64,000 nucleotides of DNA from Christensenellaceae bacterium (GCA_031280685.1 JAITGM010000022.1:20935-84934); one strand, 5' to 3'; counted from the first letter of the stretch, positions 8,096 to 17,562 are shown. Notes: generated by a model from the sequence alone, not told the origin. Numbers and translations are program-made.

Positions 8096-9183
8096 CGATG
8101 CAAGCCGAAAAAAAGGCCGAAAATTCGGCCGCCGAAGCGCTCGCGGCTGAGGAATTCGCGTTTGACGAGCACGATTTCGAGTTCGCCGCGCAGGGCGTGG
8201 CCGCGGTTCGCGCGGCGGAGCCGGTTCTGCCCGTTTCCTTCACCAAGGAGGCGCTCCTGCGCCTGGCGAAGAACCGGGGCGCGCTCTGCTCGCTCTTCTT
8301 CATCCTCCTCATCGTGCTGCTGGCCCTCGTCGGCCCGCTCGTCAGCGGCTACGGCTACAGCCAGCAGCTCACCGGGCACGACAACATGGCCCCGCGCATC
8401 CAGGGGCTTGAGAAGCTGGGTATTTTTAATGGCAGCGAGGCCGTGCCGATGGCGACCGGCGTGAAGATCGTCAACAAATACGAAAAGCTCCAAGGCGGCG
8501 AGAAGGTCTACCACTGGTTCGGCACCGACGTGCTCGGCCGCGACCTCTTCACCAGAACCTGGGAGGGCACCAGGATCTCGCTGTTCATCGCGCTGGTCGC
8601 CGTGCTGATCGATATGCTCTTTGGCATGAGCTACGGGCTGATCTCGGGCTATTTCGGCGGCAAGGTCGATCTGGTCATGCAGCGCATCGTAGAGGTTCTG
8701 CACGGCATCCCCAACCTCATCATCATCACCCTGCTCATCATCGTCCTAAAGCCCGGCCTGCCCACCATCATCCTGGCGCTGATGCTCACTGGCTGGATCG
8801 GCATGAGCCGCGTCGCAAGGGCGCAGATGCTCAAGCTCAAGGAGCAGGAATTCGTGCTGGCGGCGCGCACCCTGGGCGCCAGGCCCTTCTTCCTCATTTC
8901 CAAGGAGGTACTGCCCAACATCATCGGCCAGCTGCTGGTCATGTCGATGTTCTCGATCCCCAGCGCGATCTTTTCAGAGGCCTTTCTGGCCTTCATCGGC
9001 ATCGGCATCCCCGTGCCGATGGCTTCGCTCGGCACCATCATTTCAGACTCGTTCAAGTCCCTCACCGCCCACCCCTACATGATGGCCTTTCCCGTGGTGG
9101 TGCTGGGGCTTTTGATGCTGAGCTTCAATCTTCTGGCGGACGGGCTTCGCGACGCGCTCGACCCCAGGATGAAGGATAGGTGA
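8092..9183 (+). CDS. Peptide ABC transporter permease (DppC/OppC type)
   Basis: The 363-residue permease pairs with the DppB-type protein. It carries a longer than usual charged N-terminus (about 60 residues, rich in Ala and Glu) before the first helix (LCSLFFILLIVLLALVGPLV). The large loop ends in YHWFGTDVLGRDLFTRTWEGTR, the DppC/OppC hallmark. The EAA loop is SKEVLPNIIGQLLV, and FIGIGIPVPMASLGTII closes the core. Start and stop codons overlap both neighbours by four bases (ATGA; GTGA). Confidence 0.93.
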   Translation: MTMQAEKKAENSAAEALAAEEFAFDEHDFEFAAQGVAAVRAAEPVLPVSFTKEALLRLAKNRGALCSLFFILLIVLLALVGPLVSGYGYSQQLTGHDNMAPRIQGLEKLGIFNGSEAVPMATGVKIVNKYEKLQGGEKVYHWFGTDVLGRDLFTRTWEGTRISLFIALVAVLIDMLFGMSYGLISGYFGGKVDLVMQRIVEVLHGIPNLIIITLLIIVLKPGLPTIILALMLTGWIGMSRVARAQMLKLKEQEFVLAARTLGARPFFLISKEVLPNIIGQLLVMSMFSIPSAIFSEAFLAFIGIGIPVPMASLGTIISDSFKSLTAHPYMMAFPVVVLGLLMLSFNLLADGLRDALDPRMKDR

Positions 9184-10280
9184 GCGGAATGAGCGATCAA
9201 AAACGAGCGGATTCTGCGCAAAACGAGCTGTTTTTGGCCGAAAATGCGCTGCTTTCGGTGCGGAACCTCACGGTGCGGTTCAAGACTGGCTACGGCGTGG
9301 TGGGCGCCGTGCGCGGCGTGGATTTTGACCTGAAAAAGGGTAAAACCCTGGCCATCGTGGGCGAGAGCGGCAGCGGCAAGTCGGTGACGGTGAAGGCGCT
9401 GGCCGGCCTGCTGGGCGAGAACGCCGCAATCGAATCCGGCAGCGCGGTTCTGCGCGGCCCAAATGGCGAAAAAACCGATCTTTTTTCGCTAAAACGCCGC
9501 GAAATGCGCCGCCAGATCAACGGCAGGCGCATCGCCATGGTGTTTCAGGATCCGATGACCTCACTCGACCCCACGATGCCCATCGGCAAGCAATTGATGG
9601 AAGGCCTGCGCGACCATCTTCACTTGGGGCGCGAAAAGGCGACGGAAGAAGCCGTCCGCCTGCTCAAGCTGGTCGAGATTCCGGAGGCGGAAAGCCGCAT
9701 GCGCAGCTACCCGCACCAGCTCTCGGGCGGGATGCGGCAAAGGGTGGTCATCGCGATGGCGCTTTCGTGCAACCCGGAAATCCTCATCTGCGACGAGCCG
9801 ACCACGGCGCTTGACGTGACGATTCAGTCGCGCATTCTTGAATTGATTCAGGATCTGCAGCGAAAGCTCGGCCTTTCGGTGATCTACATCACCCACGACC
9901 TGGGCGTCGTAGCCAAGGTGGCCGACGAAATCGCCGTAATGTATGCCGGGCGCATCGTGGAAAGGGGCCTTGCGGACGAGATCTTTTACGATCCGCGCCA
10001 CCCCTATACCTGGGGCCTGCTCCTGGCCATGCCGGATGTGGAGATGGACTCGGGCGAGCTGTACACCATCCCCGGCAACCCGCCCAATATGGTGGGGCAA
10101 ACCGTGGGCGAACCCTTCGCCCCGCGCAACGAATACGCCCTGAACATCGACTTTAGGCGCGAAGCGCCGATGTTTAAGCTGAGCGAAACGCATTACGCCG
10201 CGACCTGGCTCCTGCACGAAAAAGCGCCCGAAGTCGCGCGGCCGGCGCGCTTTGGCAGGCCGCCAAAACGCCTTAATTAA
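9180..10280 (+). CDS. Peptide ABC transporter ATP-binding protein (DppD/OppD type)
   Basis: The 366-residue ATPase has Walker A GESGSGKS at 61-68, the signature LSGGMRQR, Walker B ILICDEPTTALD and the switch histidine in YITHDLGVV. The C-terminal oligopeptide-transporter region follows (HPYTWGLLLAMP, IPGNPPNMVG). The cysteines usually found in GC.F.PRC of this tail are absent here (GEPFAPRNEYAL), so no iron-sulfur site is expected. The GTG at 9180 overlaps the previous stop. An ATG at 9189 is an alternative start. Confidence 0.92.
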   Translation: MSGMSDQKRADSAQNELFLAENALLSVRNLTVRFKTGYGVVGAVRGVDFDLKKGKTLAIVGESGSGKSVTVKALAGLLGENAAIESGSAVLRGPNGEKTDLFSLKRREMRRQINGRRIAMVFQDPMTSLDPTMPIGKQLMEGLRDHLHLGREKATEEAVRLLKLVEIPEAESRMRSYPHQLSGGMRQRVVIAMALSCNPEILICDEPTTALDVTIQSRILELIQDLQRKLGLSVIYITHDLGVVAKVADEIAVMYAGRIVERGLADEIFYDPRHPYTWGLLLAMPDVEMDSGELYTIPGNPPNMVGQTVGEPFAPRNEYALNIDFRREAPMFKLSETHYAATWLLHEKAPEVARPARFGRPPKRLN

Positions 10281-10293
10281 GGAGGGAAAGCGG

Positions 10294-11247
10294 ATGGAGC
10301 CCTTACTGGAAGTAAAGGACTTGAAGCAGCATTTTAGGCCGAGCAAGAAGCTGACCGTCAAGGCGGTGGATGGGGTGAGCTTTTCGATTGAACGCGGGCA
10401 GACCTACGGGCTGGTGGGCGAAAGCGGCAGCGGCAAATCCACCATCGGGCGCTCGCTGATCCGCCTTTATACGCCCACGGCGGGGCGGATTCGCTTCAAC
10501 GGCAAGGAAATCGCGGGCAGGCTCGACGGCGAAACCAGCAAGATGCTCCGCCTGAAAATGCAGATGATCTTTCAGGACCCTTCGGCCTCGCTGAACCCAC
10601 GCCGCAAGGTGCTCGACCTCATCGCCGAGGGCCTGGACATCAATCGGCTTTGCAGCAGCGCGGCCGAGCGCAAAGAAAGGGTCTTTTCGCTGCTTGAGCG
10701 GGTCGGCCTGAGCCCCGAGCACGCCCTGCGCTTCCCGCACCAATTTTCGGGTGGGCAAAAGCAGCGCGTGGGCATCGCGCGGGCGCTGATCATGAACCCC
10801 GACCTCATCATCGCGGACGAGGCGATCTCCGCGCTCGACGTTTCGGTGCAGGCGCAGGTGGTGAACCTCATGAAGGCCATCCAGCGCGAAACCGGGATCG
10901 CGCTCCTGTTCATCTCGCACGACCTTTCCATGGTCAAATACATCTCGGATCAAATCGGCGTGCTGCACCGGGGCAAGCTCGTGGAATACGGCCCGACCGA
11001 GGCGATTTTTCAAAACCCCGTGCATCCCTATACCCGGTCGCTGCTCAGCGCCATCCCCAGGCCCGACCCAAGGCTGGAGCGCATCCGCAAAACCCTGCGC
11101 TACGACCCCCGCGCGGAAGGGATTGACTACGGTGAGGGCGAATACCATGGGGCCGGGGAAGGGCACTTCGTTCTGGCCACGGACGATGCGTTCAGGCGCT
11201 GGGGCGAGAACCCCTGGAATCAAGGCTTGGAGGCGAACTTCATATGA
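10294..11247 (+). CDS. Peptide ABC transporter ATP-binding protein (DppF/OppF type)
   Basis: This second ATPase of 317 residues has Walker A GESGSGKST at 42-50, signature FSGGQKQR, Walker B LIIADEAISALD and ISHDLSMVK. Heterodimers of DppD- and DppF-type subunits power the two permeases. The start ATG at 10294 is chosen because TAAGGAGGGAAAG precedes it. An in-frame codon at 10252 lies inside the previous gene. The C-terminal tail (about 35 residues, RAEGIDYGEGEYHGAG) departs from the usual family ending. Its TGA overlaps the next gene. Confidence 0.92.
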   Translation: MEPLLEVKDLKQHFRPSKKLTVKAVDGVSFSIERGQTYGLVGESGSGKSTIGRSLIRLYTPTAGRIRFNGKEIAGRLDGETSKMLRLKMQMIFQDPSASLNPRRKVLDLIAEGLDINRLCSSAAERKERVFSLLERVGLSPEHALRFPHQFSGGQKQRVGIARALIMNPDLIIADEAISALDVSVQAQVVNLMKAIQRETGIALLFISHDLSMVKYISDQIGVLHRGKLVEYGPTEAIFQNPVHPYTRSLLSAIPRPDPRLERIRKTLRYDPRAEGIDYGEGEYHGAGEGHFVLATDDAFRRWGENPWNQGLEANFI

Positions 11248-12350
11248 GCTGGGCCATTTTTGAAAGCCGCATCCGTCGCACGCAGGCGGAAATGCAGGGG
11301 CTTGGAATCGACCTCTTCGTGGCGGGCGCGTCCTCGAACCTCTTCTATTTGACGGGCTACCCCCCGCGCGGGGACGAGCGGCTGCTCGCCCTCGTGCTGC
11401 CAAGGGAGGGGGAGCCCTTTTTCATCGCCAACCTGCTCTATCGCCTGCAGGTCGAGCGCCTGCCCGTGAAGGAGCAGCTCTATTGGGCGGATGGCCAAGA
11501 CCCTTATGGCCTGCTCAAATCCGCGGTCGAAGCGCGCGGATTCAAGACTGGCAAGGTCGCACTGGAAGCTTCGCTGCCCGCGCGCTTCGCGCTGGCGATT
11601 CAACAAGCCCTGAAGGGTTCGAGCTTCCTCCTGGGCGACGCCTTGACCGAAAACCAGCGCCTGATCAAGGATGAAAGCGAGCTTTCGGCCATCCGCAGGG
11701 CGAGCGCCGGGGCGGACGAAGCCCTCCGCGCCGTCTTAAAACGCGGACGGGCATGGATCGGCGAGACCGAGAGGGCGTTTTCAGACGCGCTGACCGCCGA
11801 AATGCGCGCGCTGGGCCTTGAAGCCTACGGCGCGCTGATCGCCGTGGGCGCGGGCGCGGCGGAACCGCACCACCGCACGGGCGAAACCAAAATCGAGGAT
11901 GGAAGCTGCCTTCTGGCCGACTTTGGCGGCCGGGTGGAAGGCTATTGCAGCGACATCACGCGCACGGTGCACTTTGGCAAGCCCTGCCCCGAATTTGAAA
12001 GGGTCTACGGCATCGTTTTGGAGGCGCATCTGCGCGCCGAGGCGGCCGCCAGGCCCGGCGGCATCCTGGGCGAGGTGGACGACGCCGCGCGGGAGTACAT
12101 CGCAGGCCAGGGCTATGGCGAAGCCTTCACGCACCGGCTAGGCCACGGCATCGGCCTGGACGTGCACGAGGGCCCCTCGGCGGTGCGCGGCGAAAAAACC
12201 GTCATTCGCCCTGGCATGGTGTTTTCGAACGAGCCCGGCATCTATTTGCCCGGGCGTTTTGGCGTGCGGATAGAGAACCTGCTGGCGATCGGCCAAAGCG
12301 GTGCCGAGGCGCTGAACCGCTTCCCCCGGGAGCTGGTCGTGATCGGCTAA
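11244..12350 (+). CDS. M24-family aminopeptidase (Xaa-Pro dipeptidase-like)
   Basis: The protein has 368 residues with a creatinase-like N-terminal domain (GIDLFVAGASSNLFYLTGYPP) and a pita-bread catalytic domain. The five metal ligands are recognisable: two Asp in ADFGGRVEGYCSDITRT, His in HRLGHGIGLDVHEGP, Glu in NEPGIYLPG and Glu in RIENLL. Members are cytosolic enzymes releasing residues N-terminal to proline. The four-base overlap with the ATPase gene makes it part of the peptide-uptake operon, so a role in cleaving imported peptides is a reasonable inference. Confidence 0.9.
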   Translation: MSWAIFESRIRRTQAEMQGLGIDLFVAGASSNLFYLTGYPPRGDERLLALVLPREGEPFFIANLLYRLQVERLPVKEQLYWADGQDPYGLLKSAVEARGFKTGKVALEASLPARFALAIQQALKGSSFLLGDALTENQRLIKDESELSAIRRASAGADEALRAVLKRGRAWIGETERAFSDALTAEMRALGLEAYGALIAVGAGAAEPHHRTGETKIEDGSCLLADFGGRVEGYCSDITRTVHFGKPCPEFERVYGIVLEAHLRAEAAARPGGILGEVDDAAREYIAGQGYGEAFTHRLGHGIGLDVHEGPSAVRGEKTVIRPGMVFSNEPGIYLPGRFGVRIENLLAIGQSGAEALNRFPRELVVIG

Positions 12351-12383
12351 AGGCCGGTCTTAAAATAACAAGGAGGGCGCAAC

Positions 12384-13823
12384 ATGGGCGAAGAAACGCG
12401 GAAAAAGGTGCGCGGCTGGCTGGAAGAAAAAAGGCCGCAGATCGTTCAAAACATCCTCAGGCTGGCGCGAATCCCAAGCGTCAGCGTTTCGGGCGCACAG
12501 CCCGGCCCCTACGGCCAGGCCTGCCGCGACGCGCTGGATGAAGCTCTGAAGCTGGGCGCGGAGCTCGGTTTCTTCACGCAAAACTACGATTACAGGGTCG
12601 GCGCGCTCTGGCTGGGCGAAGGCGAAACCGCGGGCGGCAGCGTCGGCATCTGGGGGCATCTCGACGTGGTTCCCCCAGGCGGGAACTGGCTGCATACGGA
12701 GCCTTTTTCGCCAATTGAAAAGCAGGGTTATCTCATCGGCCGCGGCGTGGGCGACAATAAGGGCCCCGCAGTCGCCGCGCTCTATGCCGCGCTGGCCATG
12801 AAGGAGCTTGGCCTTCGGCCCGCAAAGCCCCTGCGCATCTTCCTTGGCTGCAGCGAAGAAACCGGCATGGACGACGTGACGCATTACGTCGCCCATTACG
12901 AAGCCCCGGCGCTTTCGCTGGTGGCGGACGGCGCCTTCCCCGTGGGCTTTGCCGAAAAGGGCATCATCGAGGTCAATCTGCTGGGCGATGCGCCCCTAAG
13001 CGAAAGCGTTTTGGCGCTGAGTGGCGGGCAGGCCAGCAACATCGTGCCGGATCTGGCACAAATCGAGTTGAAAGCGAACGAGGCGCTCGCCGAAAGGCTC
13101 AAAAATGGTCTTCCCGAAGGCCTTGAAGCACAAGTGGGCGAAAACGCCGTCACCATTCGCGCGCACGGCGTGGCCAGCCACTCGGCCAGGCCCGAGGCCG
13201 GCGTGAACGCCATCCAAAAGCTGCTGCGGGGGCTGTTCTTCGCGGGGATCTTAAGCGATGAGGACGAAAGCGCGCTGGCCTTTTTGCTCAAGGCGGGCAT
13301 CGGCACCGGCGGCCATGGCCTTGGCATCGCCTGCGCGGACGAGATCAGCGGCGCGCTGACCGCCGTGGGCAGCCTTTTGCGCCTTGACGCGCGGCGGCAG
13401 CCCATCCTGCACCTCAATATCCGCTACCCGGTCACGGCGAGGCTGGAAGGGCTTTTGGCGGGCATCGCTAAGGCTTGCGAGCAGGGCGGCTACAAGGCGC
13501 AGCTTACGCAGGCGAACAAGCCCAACCACTTCCCCAAGGAAAGCCCTGCGGTGGCTGCGCTGACGAAGGCCTTTAACGAGGTCGCGGGCGCGCAGGCCGA
13601 GCCTTACGCCATGAGCGGCGGCACCTACGCGCGCAAGCTGCCCAACGGGTTGGTCTTTGGCATGGGCCTGCCCAAGGGCCTGGGGCATGAAAACGACCCC
13701 TCTCTCTTCCCGCCCGGGCACGGCGGCGCCCACGCGCCGGACGAAGCCCTTTTCATCGACGACTTGCTCAAGGGCATGGAAATCTATATTTTGGCGCTCA
13801 CGGAGTGGTCGGGCGAGATCTAA
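12384..13823 (+). CDS. M20-family dipeptidase (PepV-like)
   Basis: The protein is 479 residues, the usual PepV length. Metal-binding blocks are IWGHLDVVPPGGNW, GRGVGDNKGPAVAALYA, and the catalytic pair GCSEETGMDDVTHY. The late block GMGLPKGLGHENDPSLFPPGHGGAHAPDE supplies the last ligand His. PepV-type enzymes hydrolyse dipeptides with broad specificity in the cytosol. An ATG at 12384 with AAGGAGGGC starts it 33 bases after the M24 peptidase, so it closes the peptide import and degradation operon. Confidence 0.9.
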   Translation: MGEETRKKVRGWLEEKRPQIVQNILRLARIPSVSVSGAQPGPYGQACRDALDEALKLGAELGFFTQNYDYRVGALWLGEGETAGGSVGIWGHLDVVPPGGNWLHTEPFSPIEKQGYLIGRGVGDNKGPAVAALYAALAMKELGLRPAKPLRIFLGCSEETGMDDVTHYVAHYEAPALSLVADGAFPVGFAEKGIIEVNLLGDAPLSESVLALSGGQASNIVPDLAQIELKANEALAERLKNGLPEGLEAQVGENAVTIRAHGVASHSARPEAGVNAIQKLLRGLFFAGILSDEDESALAFLLKAGIGTGGHGLGIACADEISGALTAVGSLLRLDARRQPILHLNIRYPVTARLEGLLAGIAKACEQGGYKAQLTQANKPNHFPKESPAVAALTKAFNEVAGAQAEPYAMSGGTYARKLPNGLVFGMGLPKGLGHENDPSLFPPGHGGAHAPDEALFIDDLLKGMEIYILALTEWSGEI

Positions 13824-14223
13824 GCCTGGCCGCGCCCCTCCAGGGCTTTGAATGGGGACGCTGCGCCGTGCGCGCGGACCGGGCGCGCGCACGCGTAGCG
13901 TTGCGTAAACGAGGCGGGGAGCGCGCAAAACGGCCTCTTCCCGTCATTGCGAGGGGAACCGAAGCAAGCCAGCGCGCTTCCTTCCTGAGGAAGCGCGCTT
14001 TTCCAGGCAAAGCCCGCTACTTCGGCGCGTCGCCCCCGCGCCTGGCAATGGCGGCGGGAAGCAGTCCGCGCGAGCGGAGCGAGCGCGCCGCCCGCTATAA
14101 CCCCTCCTCAAAATGACAGCGGGAAGTCGTCGGTGCGCGAAGGGGATCTCCGCTCCCCACGCGAAAGTCCGGAGAGCCGCGCAGTGTCGAAGGTTAAAAT
14201 CCTATAAAACGAATCGGAATAGC
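13824..14223. other. Gene-free interval with hairpins and a decayed dispersed repeat
   Basis: No gene is visible. A long imperfect hairpin centred near 13880 (GTGCGCGC paired with GCGCGCAC and extended outward) follows the dipeptidase. The dispersed CGTCATTGCGAGG-type repeat occupies 13942-14051. A GCGAGCGGAGCGAGC motif at about 14070 recurs at about 46045. Confidence 0.5.
13942..14051. repeat. Dispersed inverted-repeat element (CGTCATTGCGAGG family)
   Basis: The left end CGTCATTGCGAGG is mirrored by a diverged right end near 14035-14051 (CCTGGCAATGGCGG). The centre holds a secondary hairpin, AGCGCGCTTCC with GGAAGCGCGCT. Related copies lie at 39376, 39461, 52998 and 53105. It encodes nothing and resembles a short non-autonomous palindromic element. 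Confidence 0.6.
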
Positions 14224-14252
14224 TTGACGGCTCGGACGGGCCGTGCTATCCT
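14224..14252 (+). promoter_or_regulatory. Promoter of the isc operon
   Basis: TTGACG (14224-14229) and TATCCT (14247-14252) are 17 bases apart, about 48 bases before the iscR start. IscR-type proteins often repress their own promoter, so this region is the expected operator site, but I cannot assign a specific motif. Confidence 0.65.
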
Positions 14253-14299
14253 AAGGCCGTAAAAATCCGATGGTTTCACTCGGCATTGGAGGGGATGAA

Positions 14300-14749
14300 A
14301 TGAAGCTTTCCACGAAGGGCCGCTATGGCGTGCGGGCAATGTATGAGCTGGCGCTGGGCTTTGGCAGCGGGCCGCTCTCGGTCAAGGAGATTGCCGGGCG
14401 GCAGGGCGTGCCGGAAGCGTATCTGGAACAGCTCGTTGCCCCTCTGCGGCGCGCGGGGCTGGTGAAGTCGATTCGAGGAGCGCAGGGCGGCTACGAGCTG
14501 GCCAAGCCCCCTGATGAGATCTCGGCTTACGCGATAATCACGGCGCTGGAAGGCCCGACGGCCCCGGCCAACTGCGTGCTCGACGAAGAGCAGTGCGAAA
14601 ACAGCATGAATTGCGCAATGCACAGCCTTTGGCAGCGCATTCACGACGGGGTAAACGACGTTTTGCTCTCAATCACCCTGCAGGATCTGCTTAAAGACGC
14701 TTCCCCGGCAGCGCTCTGCGCCGAGGAATCCCAAAAGCTCGGCGTTTAA
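14300..14749 (+). CDS. iscR: Rrf2-family regulator, IscR-like
   Basis: The 149-residue protein starts with the Rrf2 winged-helix domain (KLSTKGRYGVRAMYELAL, VPEAYLEQLVAPLRRAGLVKSIRGAQGGY). Three cysteines at 92, 99 and 105 and a histidine at 108 correspond to the [2Fe-2S] ligands of IscR, though the first spacing is one residue longer. Cysteine-free CymR proteins of Bacillota lack this set, so an iron-sulfur sensor is favoured. The ATG at 14300 follows TTGGAGGGGA. It is the first gene of iscR-iscS-iscU. Confidence 0.9.
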   Translation: MKLSTKGRYGVRAMYELALGFGSGPLSVKEIAGRQGVPEAYLEQLVAPLRRAGLVKSIRGAQGGYELAKPPDEISAYAIITALEGPTAPANCVLDEEQCENSMNCAMHSLWQRIHDGVNDVLLSITLQDLLKDASPAALCAEESQKLGV

Positions 14750-14791
14750 GCGGCGCCGCCGCGAGCCCATCAACAGAGGAGGCAGCAAGCC

Positions 14792-15970
14792 ATGAATAGG
14801 ATTTATCTCGACAACGCGGCCACCACGAGAGTGCGCCCCGAGGTTCTGGAAGCCATTCTGCCCACGCTGCAGAACGACTTTGGCAACCCCTCGAGCGTGT
14901 ACTCGACCGGCCGCGAGGCCAAGCGAAGGCTTGAGGAGGCCCGTGAAAAGGTCGCCAAGGCCCTGGGCGCGGCCAAGGAAGAGATTTACTTCACTTCGGG
15001 CGGCAGCGAAGCCGATAACTGGGCCATCAAGGGCGTGGCGCACAGGGCGGGTAAGGGCCACATCATCACCAGCGCGATCGAGCACCACGCGGTGCTCCAC
15101 ACCTGCGAGACGCTGGCGAAGGAAGGCTTTGAGGTTAGCTACCTTCCGGTGGACGAGTTCGGCCTGATCAGCCTGGAGGGGCTAGAAAAAGCCCTGCGGC
15201 CCGATACGATCCTGGTTTCGATCATGACCGCCAACAACGAGATCGGCACCATTGAGCCCATCGCCGAAATCGGCGCCCTCTGCAAGAGCAGGGGTATCCC
15301 CTTCCACACCGATGCCGTGCAGGCCATCGGCCACATGGCCATCGACGTCAAAGCCCAAAACATCGACCTGCTCTCGCTCTCGGGCCACAAGATCGGCGCG
15401 CCAAAGGGCATCGGGGCGCTCTACGTCCGCAAGGGGCTGCGCCTGGCCAACCTCATCGACGGCGGCGGGCAGGAACGCTCCCGCAGGGCCGGAACCGAGA
15501 ACATGCCCGGCATCGTGGCCCTTGGCACGGCCATCGAGTTGGCCGCCAAAGAGATGGGCGAGAGCGTCGGCAAAGAGAGCGAGCTGCGCGACTACCTCAT
15601 CCAAAGCCTTTTAGAAAAGATCCCGGATGTCAGGCTCAACGGCCACCCGACGCTGCGGCTGCCGGGCAACGTCAACGTCTGCATTCGCTTCATCGAAGGC
15701 GAATCGCTCCTCCTGCTGCTCGATTTGGCGGGCATCGCGGCCTCGTCCGGCTCCGCCTGCACCTCGGGCTCGCTCGATCCATCGCACGTGCTGCTGGCCA
15801 TCGGCCTGCCGCACGAGATAGCGCACGGCTCGTTGCGATTGACCCTCTCGAAGGAGAACACCAGGGAAGAAATCGACGCCACCGTGGAGGAACTCATCAA
15901 AATCGTCGAGCGGCTCCGGCAAATGTCGCCGCTCTTTAGCCAAGAAAAGGGAGGCGCTCAGCTTGTATAG
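14792..15970 (+). CDS. iscS: Cysteine desulfurase
   Basis: The 392-residue PLP enzyme converts cysteine to alanine and a protein persulfide. The PLP lysine is K200 in [10 protein letters not shown], and the sulfur-carrying cysteine is C323 in [17 protein letters not shown], a long flexible loop as in IscS/NifS group I. AEHH-type His is in [10 protein letters not shown]. It is followed with overlap by iscU, so it supplies sulfur for cluster assembly. A second desulfurase-like gene lies at 56345. Confidence 0.96.
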   Translation: MNRIYLDNAATTRVRPEVLEAILPTLQNDFGNPSSVYSTGREAKRRLEEAREKVAKALGAAKEEIYFTSGGSEADNWAIKGVAHRAGKGHIITSAIEHHAVLHTCETLAKEGFEVSYLPVDEFGLISLEGLEKALRPDTILVSIMTANNEIGTIEPIAEIGALCKSRGIPFHTDAVQAIGHMAIDVKAQNIDLLSLSGHKIGAPKGIGALYVRKGLRLANLIDGGGQERSRRAGTENMPGIVALGTAIELAAKEMGESVGKESELRDYLIQSLLEKIPDVRLNGHPTLRLPGNVNVCIRFIEGESLLLLLDLAGIAASSGSACTSGSLDPSHVLLAIGLPHEIAHGSLRLTLSKENTREEIDATVEELIKIVERLRQMSPLFSQEKGGAQLV

Positions 15971-16388
15971 CGAAAAGGTCATGGATCACTTCATGCACCC
16001 GAGAAACGTGGGCGAAATCGAAAACGCTTCGGGTCAGGGCACTGTGGGCAACGCCAAGTGCGGCGACATCATGCAAATGTTTTTGAAGATTGACGATAAT
16101 GTGATTACCGACGTCAAGTTCAAGACCTTCGGCTGCGGCGCCGCGATCGCGACCAGCTCGATGGCCACGGAATTGGTCATAGGCAAAACGATCAGCGAAG
16201 CGCTAAAGCTCACCAACGCAGCCGTGGCCGAAGCTTTGGATGGCCTGCCGCCCGTAAAGATGCACTGCTCGCTGCTGGCCGAGCAGGCCCTGAAAACCGC
16301 GCTGGAAGACTACTTCAACAAGAATAATATCCCCCTTCCCGAGGGCTTTTCCAAGCCCAATGTGGACGAAGACGAGGATGAGGAGTAG
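15963..16388 (+). CDS. iscU: Iron-sulfur cluster scaffold protein
   Basis: The 141-residue IscU/NifU-N scaffold has its three ligand cysteines at C33 (AKCGD, with D35), C58 (FGCGA) and C102 ([10 protein letters not shown]). A TTG start at 15963 is used, supported by GGGAGG ten bases upstream. The first eight bases overlap iscS. The C-terminus carries an unusual acidic tail (DEDEDEE). No hscA, hscB or ferredoxin genes follow, consistent with the reduced isc operons of clostridia. Confidence 0.95.
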   Translation: MYSEKVMDHFMHPRNVGEIENASGQGTVGNAKCGDIMQMFLKIDDNVITDVKFKTFGCGAAIATSSMATELVIGKTISEALKLTNAAVAEALDGLPPVKMHCSLLAEQALKTALEDYFNKNNIPLPEGFSKPNVDEDEDEE

Positions 16389-16391
16389 GCC

Positions 16392-17219
16392 ATGAACCTG
16401 CAGAGCGGCATCCCCCTTTCGAGCGGCTATGAGATGCCGATTTTGGGGCTCGGCGTGTTCAAGGCCCAGGGCGAAGAGGCCTACACCGCCGTACGCTGGG
16501 CGCTCGAAAATGGCTACCGCCACATCGACACGGCGGCCTATTACGGCAACGAAGAAGATGTGGGAAGGGCCGTTCGCGAGAGCGGCCTTCCCCGCGAGGA
16601 AATCTTCGTGACGACGAAGCTCTGGAACCAGCGCATTCGCGACCACGAGGAGGAAGCGGCCTTTGAAGAAAGCCTCCAAAAGCTCGATATCGGCTATATC
16701 GACCTTTTCTTGATCCATTGGCCCGTGCGCGAAGAAAATGGCTACCTGCGGGCCTGGCCACTGCTCGAAAAACTGCAAAGAGGCGGAAAATTGCGCTCCA
16801 TTGGCGTTTCGAACTACAATATCCGCCATCTGGAGGAGCTTTTCCGCATCTGCGAGGTCAAACCCGCTGTAAACCAGGTCGAATGCCACCCCGAGCTTAG
16901 CCAGACCGAGCTTGCTCGGTTCTGCCAGCAAAACGGCGTCGTCTTTGAGCCCTGGAGCCCGCTTGGGCGGGGTAAGGTGCTGAGCGACCCCGTTTTGGCC
17001 GCCATCGCGGCCGCGCACGGCAAAAGCTCCGCACAAGTCGTGCTGCGCTGGGGGCTGCAGAGGGGCTTTGTGAACATCCCCAAGTCCATCCACAAGGAAA
17101 GGATTTTAGAAAATGCCGACCTGTTCGACTTTGAACTGAGCGCGGCCGAGATGGAGCGCATCTTTGCGCTGAACAAAAACGAGCGCATCGGTGCCGATCC
17201 AGAAACCTTCCCCTTTTAA
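16392..17219 (+). CDS. Aldo/keto reductase
   Basis: The protein has 275 residues, normal for the AKR family. The catalytic tetrad is visible: D46 and Y51 (HIDTAAYYGNE), K76 (TTKLWNQ) and H109 (LFLIHWP). The NADPH-binding end includes the IPKSIHKERILENADLFDF motif. It resembles the 2,5-diketo-gluconate reductase-like AKR5 group, which reduces small aldehydes and ketones. It starts four bases after iscU and is likely cotranscribed with isc, though no functional link is known. Confidence 0.92.
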   Translation: MNLQSGIPLSSGYEMPILGLGVFKAQGEEAYTAVRWALENGYRHIDTAAYYGNEEDVGRAVRESGLPREEIFVTTKLWNQRIRDHEEEAAFEESLQKLDIGYIDLFLIHWPVREENGYLRAWPLLEKLQRGGKLRSIGVSNYNIRHLEELFRICEVKPAVNQVECHPELSQTELARFCQQNGVVFEPWSPLGRGKVLSDPVLAAIAAAHGKSSAQVVLRWGLQRGFVNIPKSIHKERILENADLFDFELSAAEMERIFALNKNERIGADPETFPF

Positions 17220-17240
17220 GCCAAAAACGCAAGGCGAAGC

Positions 17241-17280
17241 CCCAAAAGGCCGGCCCGGAATTCCGGGCCGGCCTTTTGGG
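17241..17280. terminator. Perfect 40-base palindrome, probable operon end
   Basis: Each half is 20 bases (beginning CCCAAAAGGCCGGCCCGG). It sits 21 bases after the aldo/keto reductase stop and would form a very stable hairpin. The only T run is the four T within its 3' arm, so it may stabilize the 3' end rather than terminate efficiently. Confidence 0.6.
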
Positions 17281-17514
17281 ATCACAGAAAATCGCCCTGC
17301 CCGCAATGTTAAAAAACATCGGCCAATTTATAAAAGAACAAGTAAAAATGTTGAAATATTAATATTAATGCTCTTTCAAAAATAGATAATCCTCTCTTAT
17401 AAGCGCTTCGAACCCACGGGCCTTTAGATGATTTAACGCGCAATATAAAGGGTTTTTTATCAAATTCCATCGGAAGCTTGAGGATTTCGCCCCTCAAAGG
17501 TGAAATCGGGAGAA
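17281..17514. other. AT-rich interval without genes
   Basis: This stretch is clearly richer in A and T than the surrounding chromosome (for example the segment around 17350-17380) and contains no credible reading frame. It precedes the sugar-importer promoter and may be upstream regulatory DNA or a relic of transferred DNA. Confidence 0.4.
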
Positions 17515-17562
17515 TTATTCTTAGCTTTCCTCCTTGACAGTTCGGTAACCTAAGAATAACAT
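17515..17562 (+). promoter_or_regulatory. Promoter framed by a 10-base inverted repeat (putative operator)
   Basis: TTGACA (17534-17539) and TAACAT (17557-17562) are separated by 17 bases. A perfect inverted repeat, TTATTCTTAG at 17515-17524 and CTAAGAATAA at 17550-17559, brackets the -35 box and overlaps the -10 box. That geometry suits a dimeric or looping repressor. No regulator gene is adjacent. Confidence 0.65.

Noticed and set aside
13858..13905. Fourth copy of the cloverleaf-like element
   Set aside because: There is one long imperfect hairpin, but no clear closing stem with three separate arms could be drawn.
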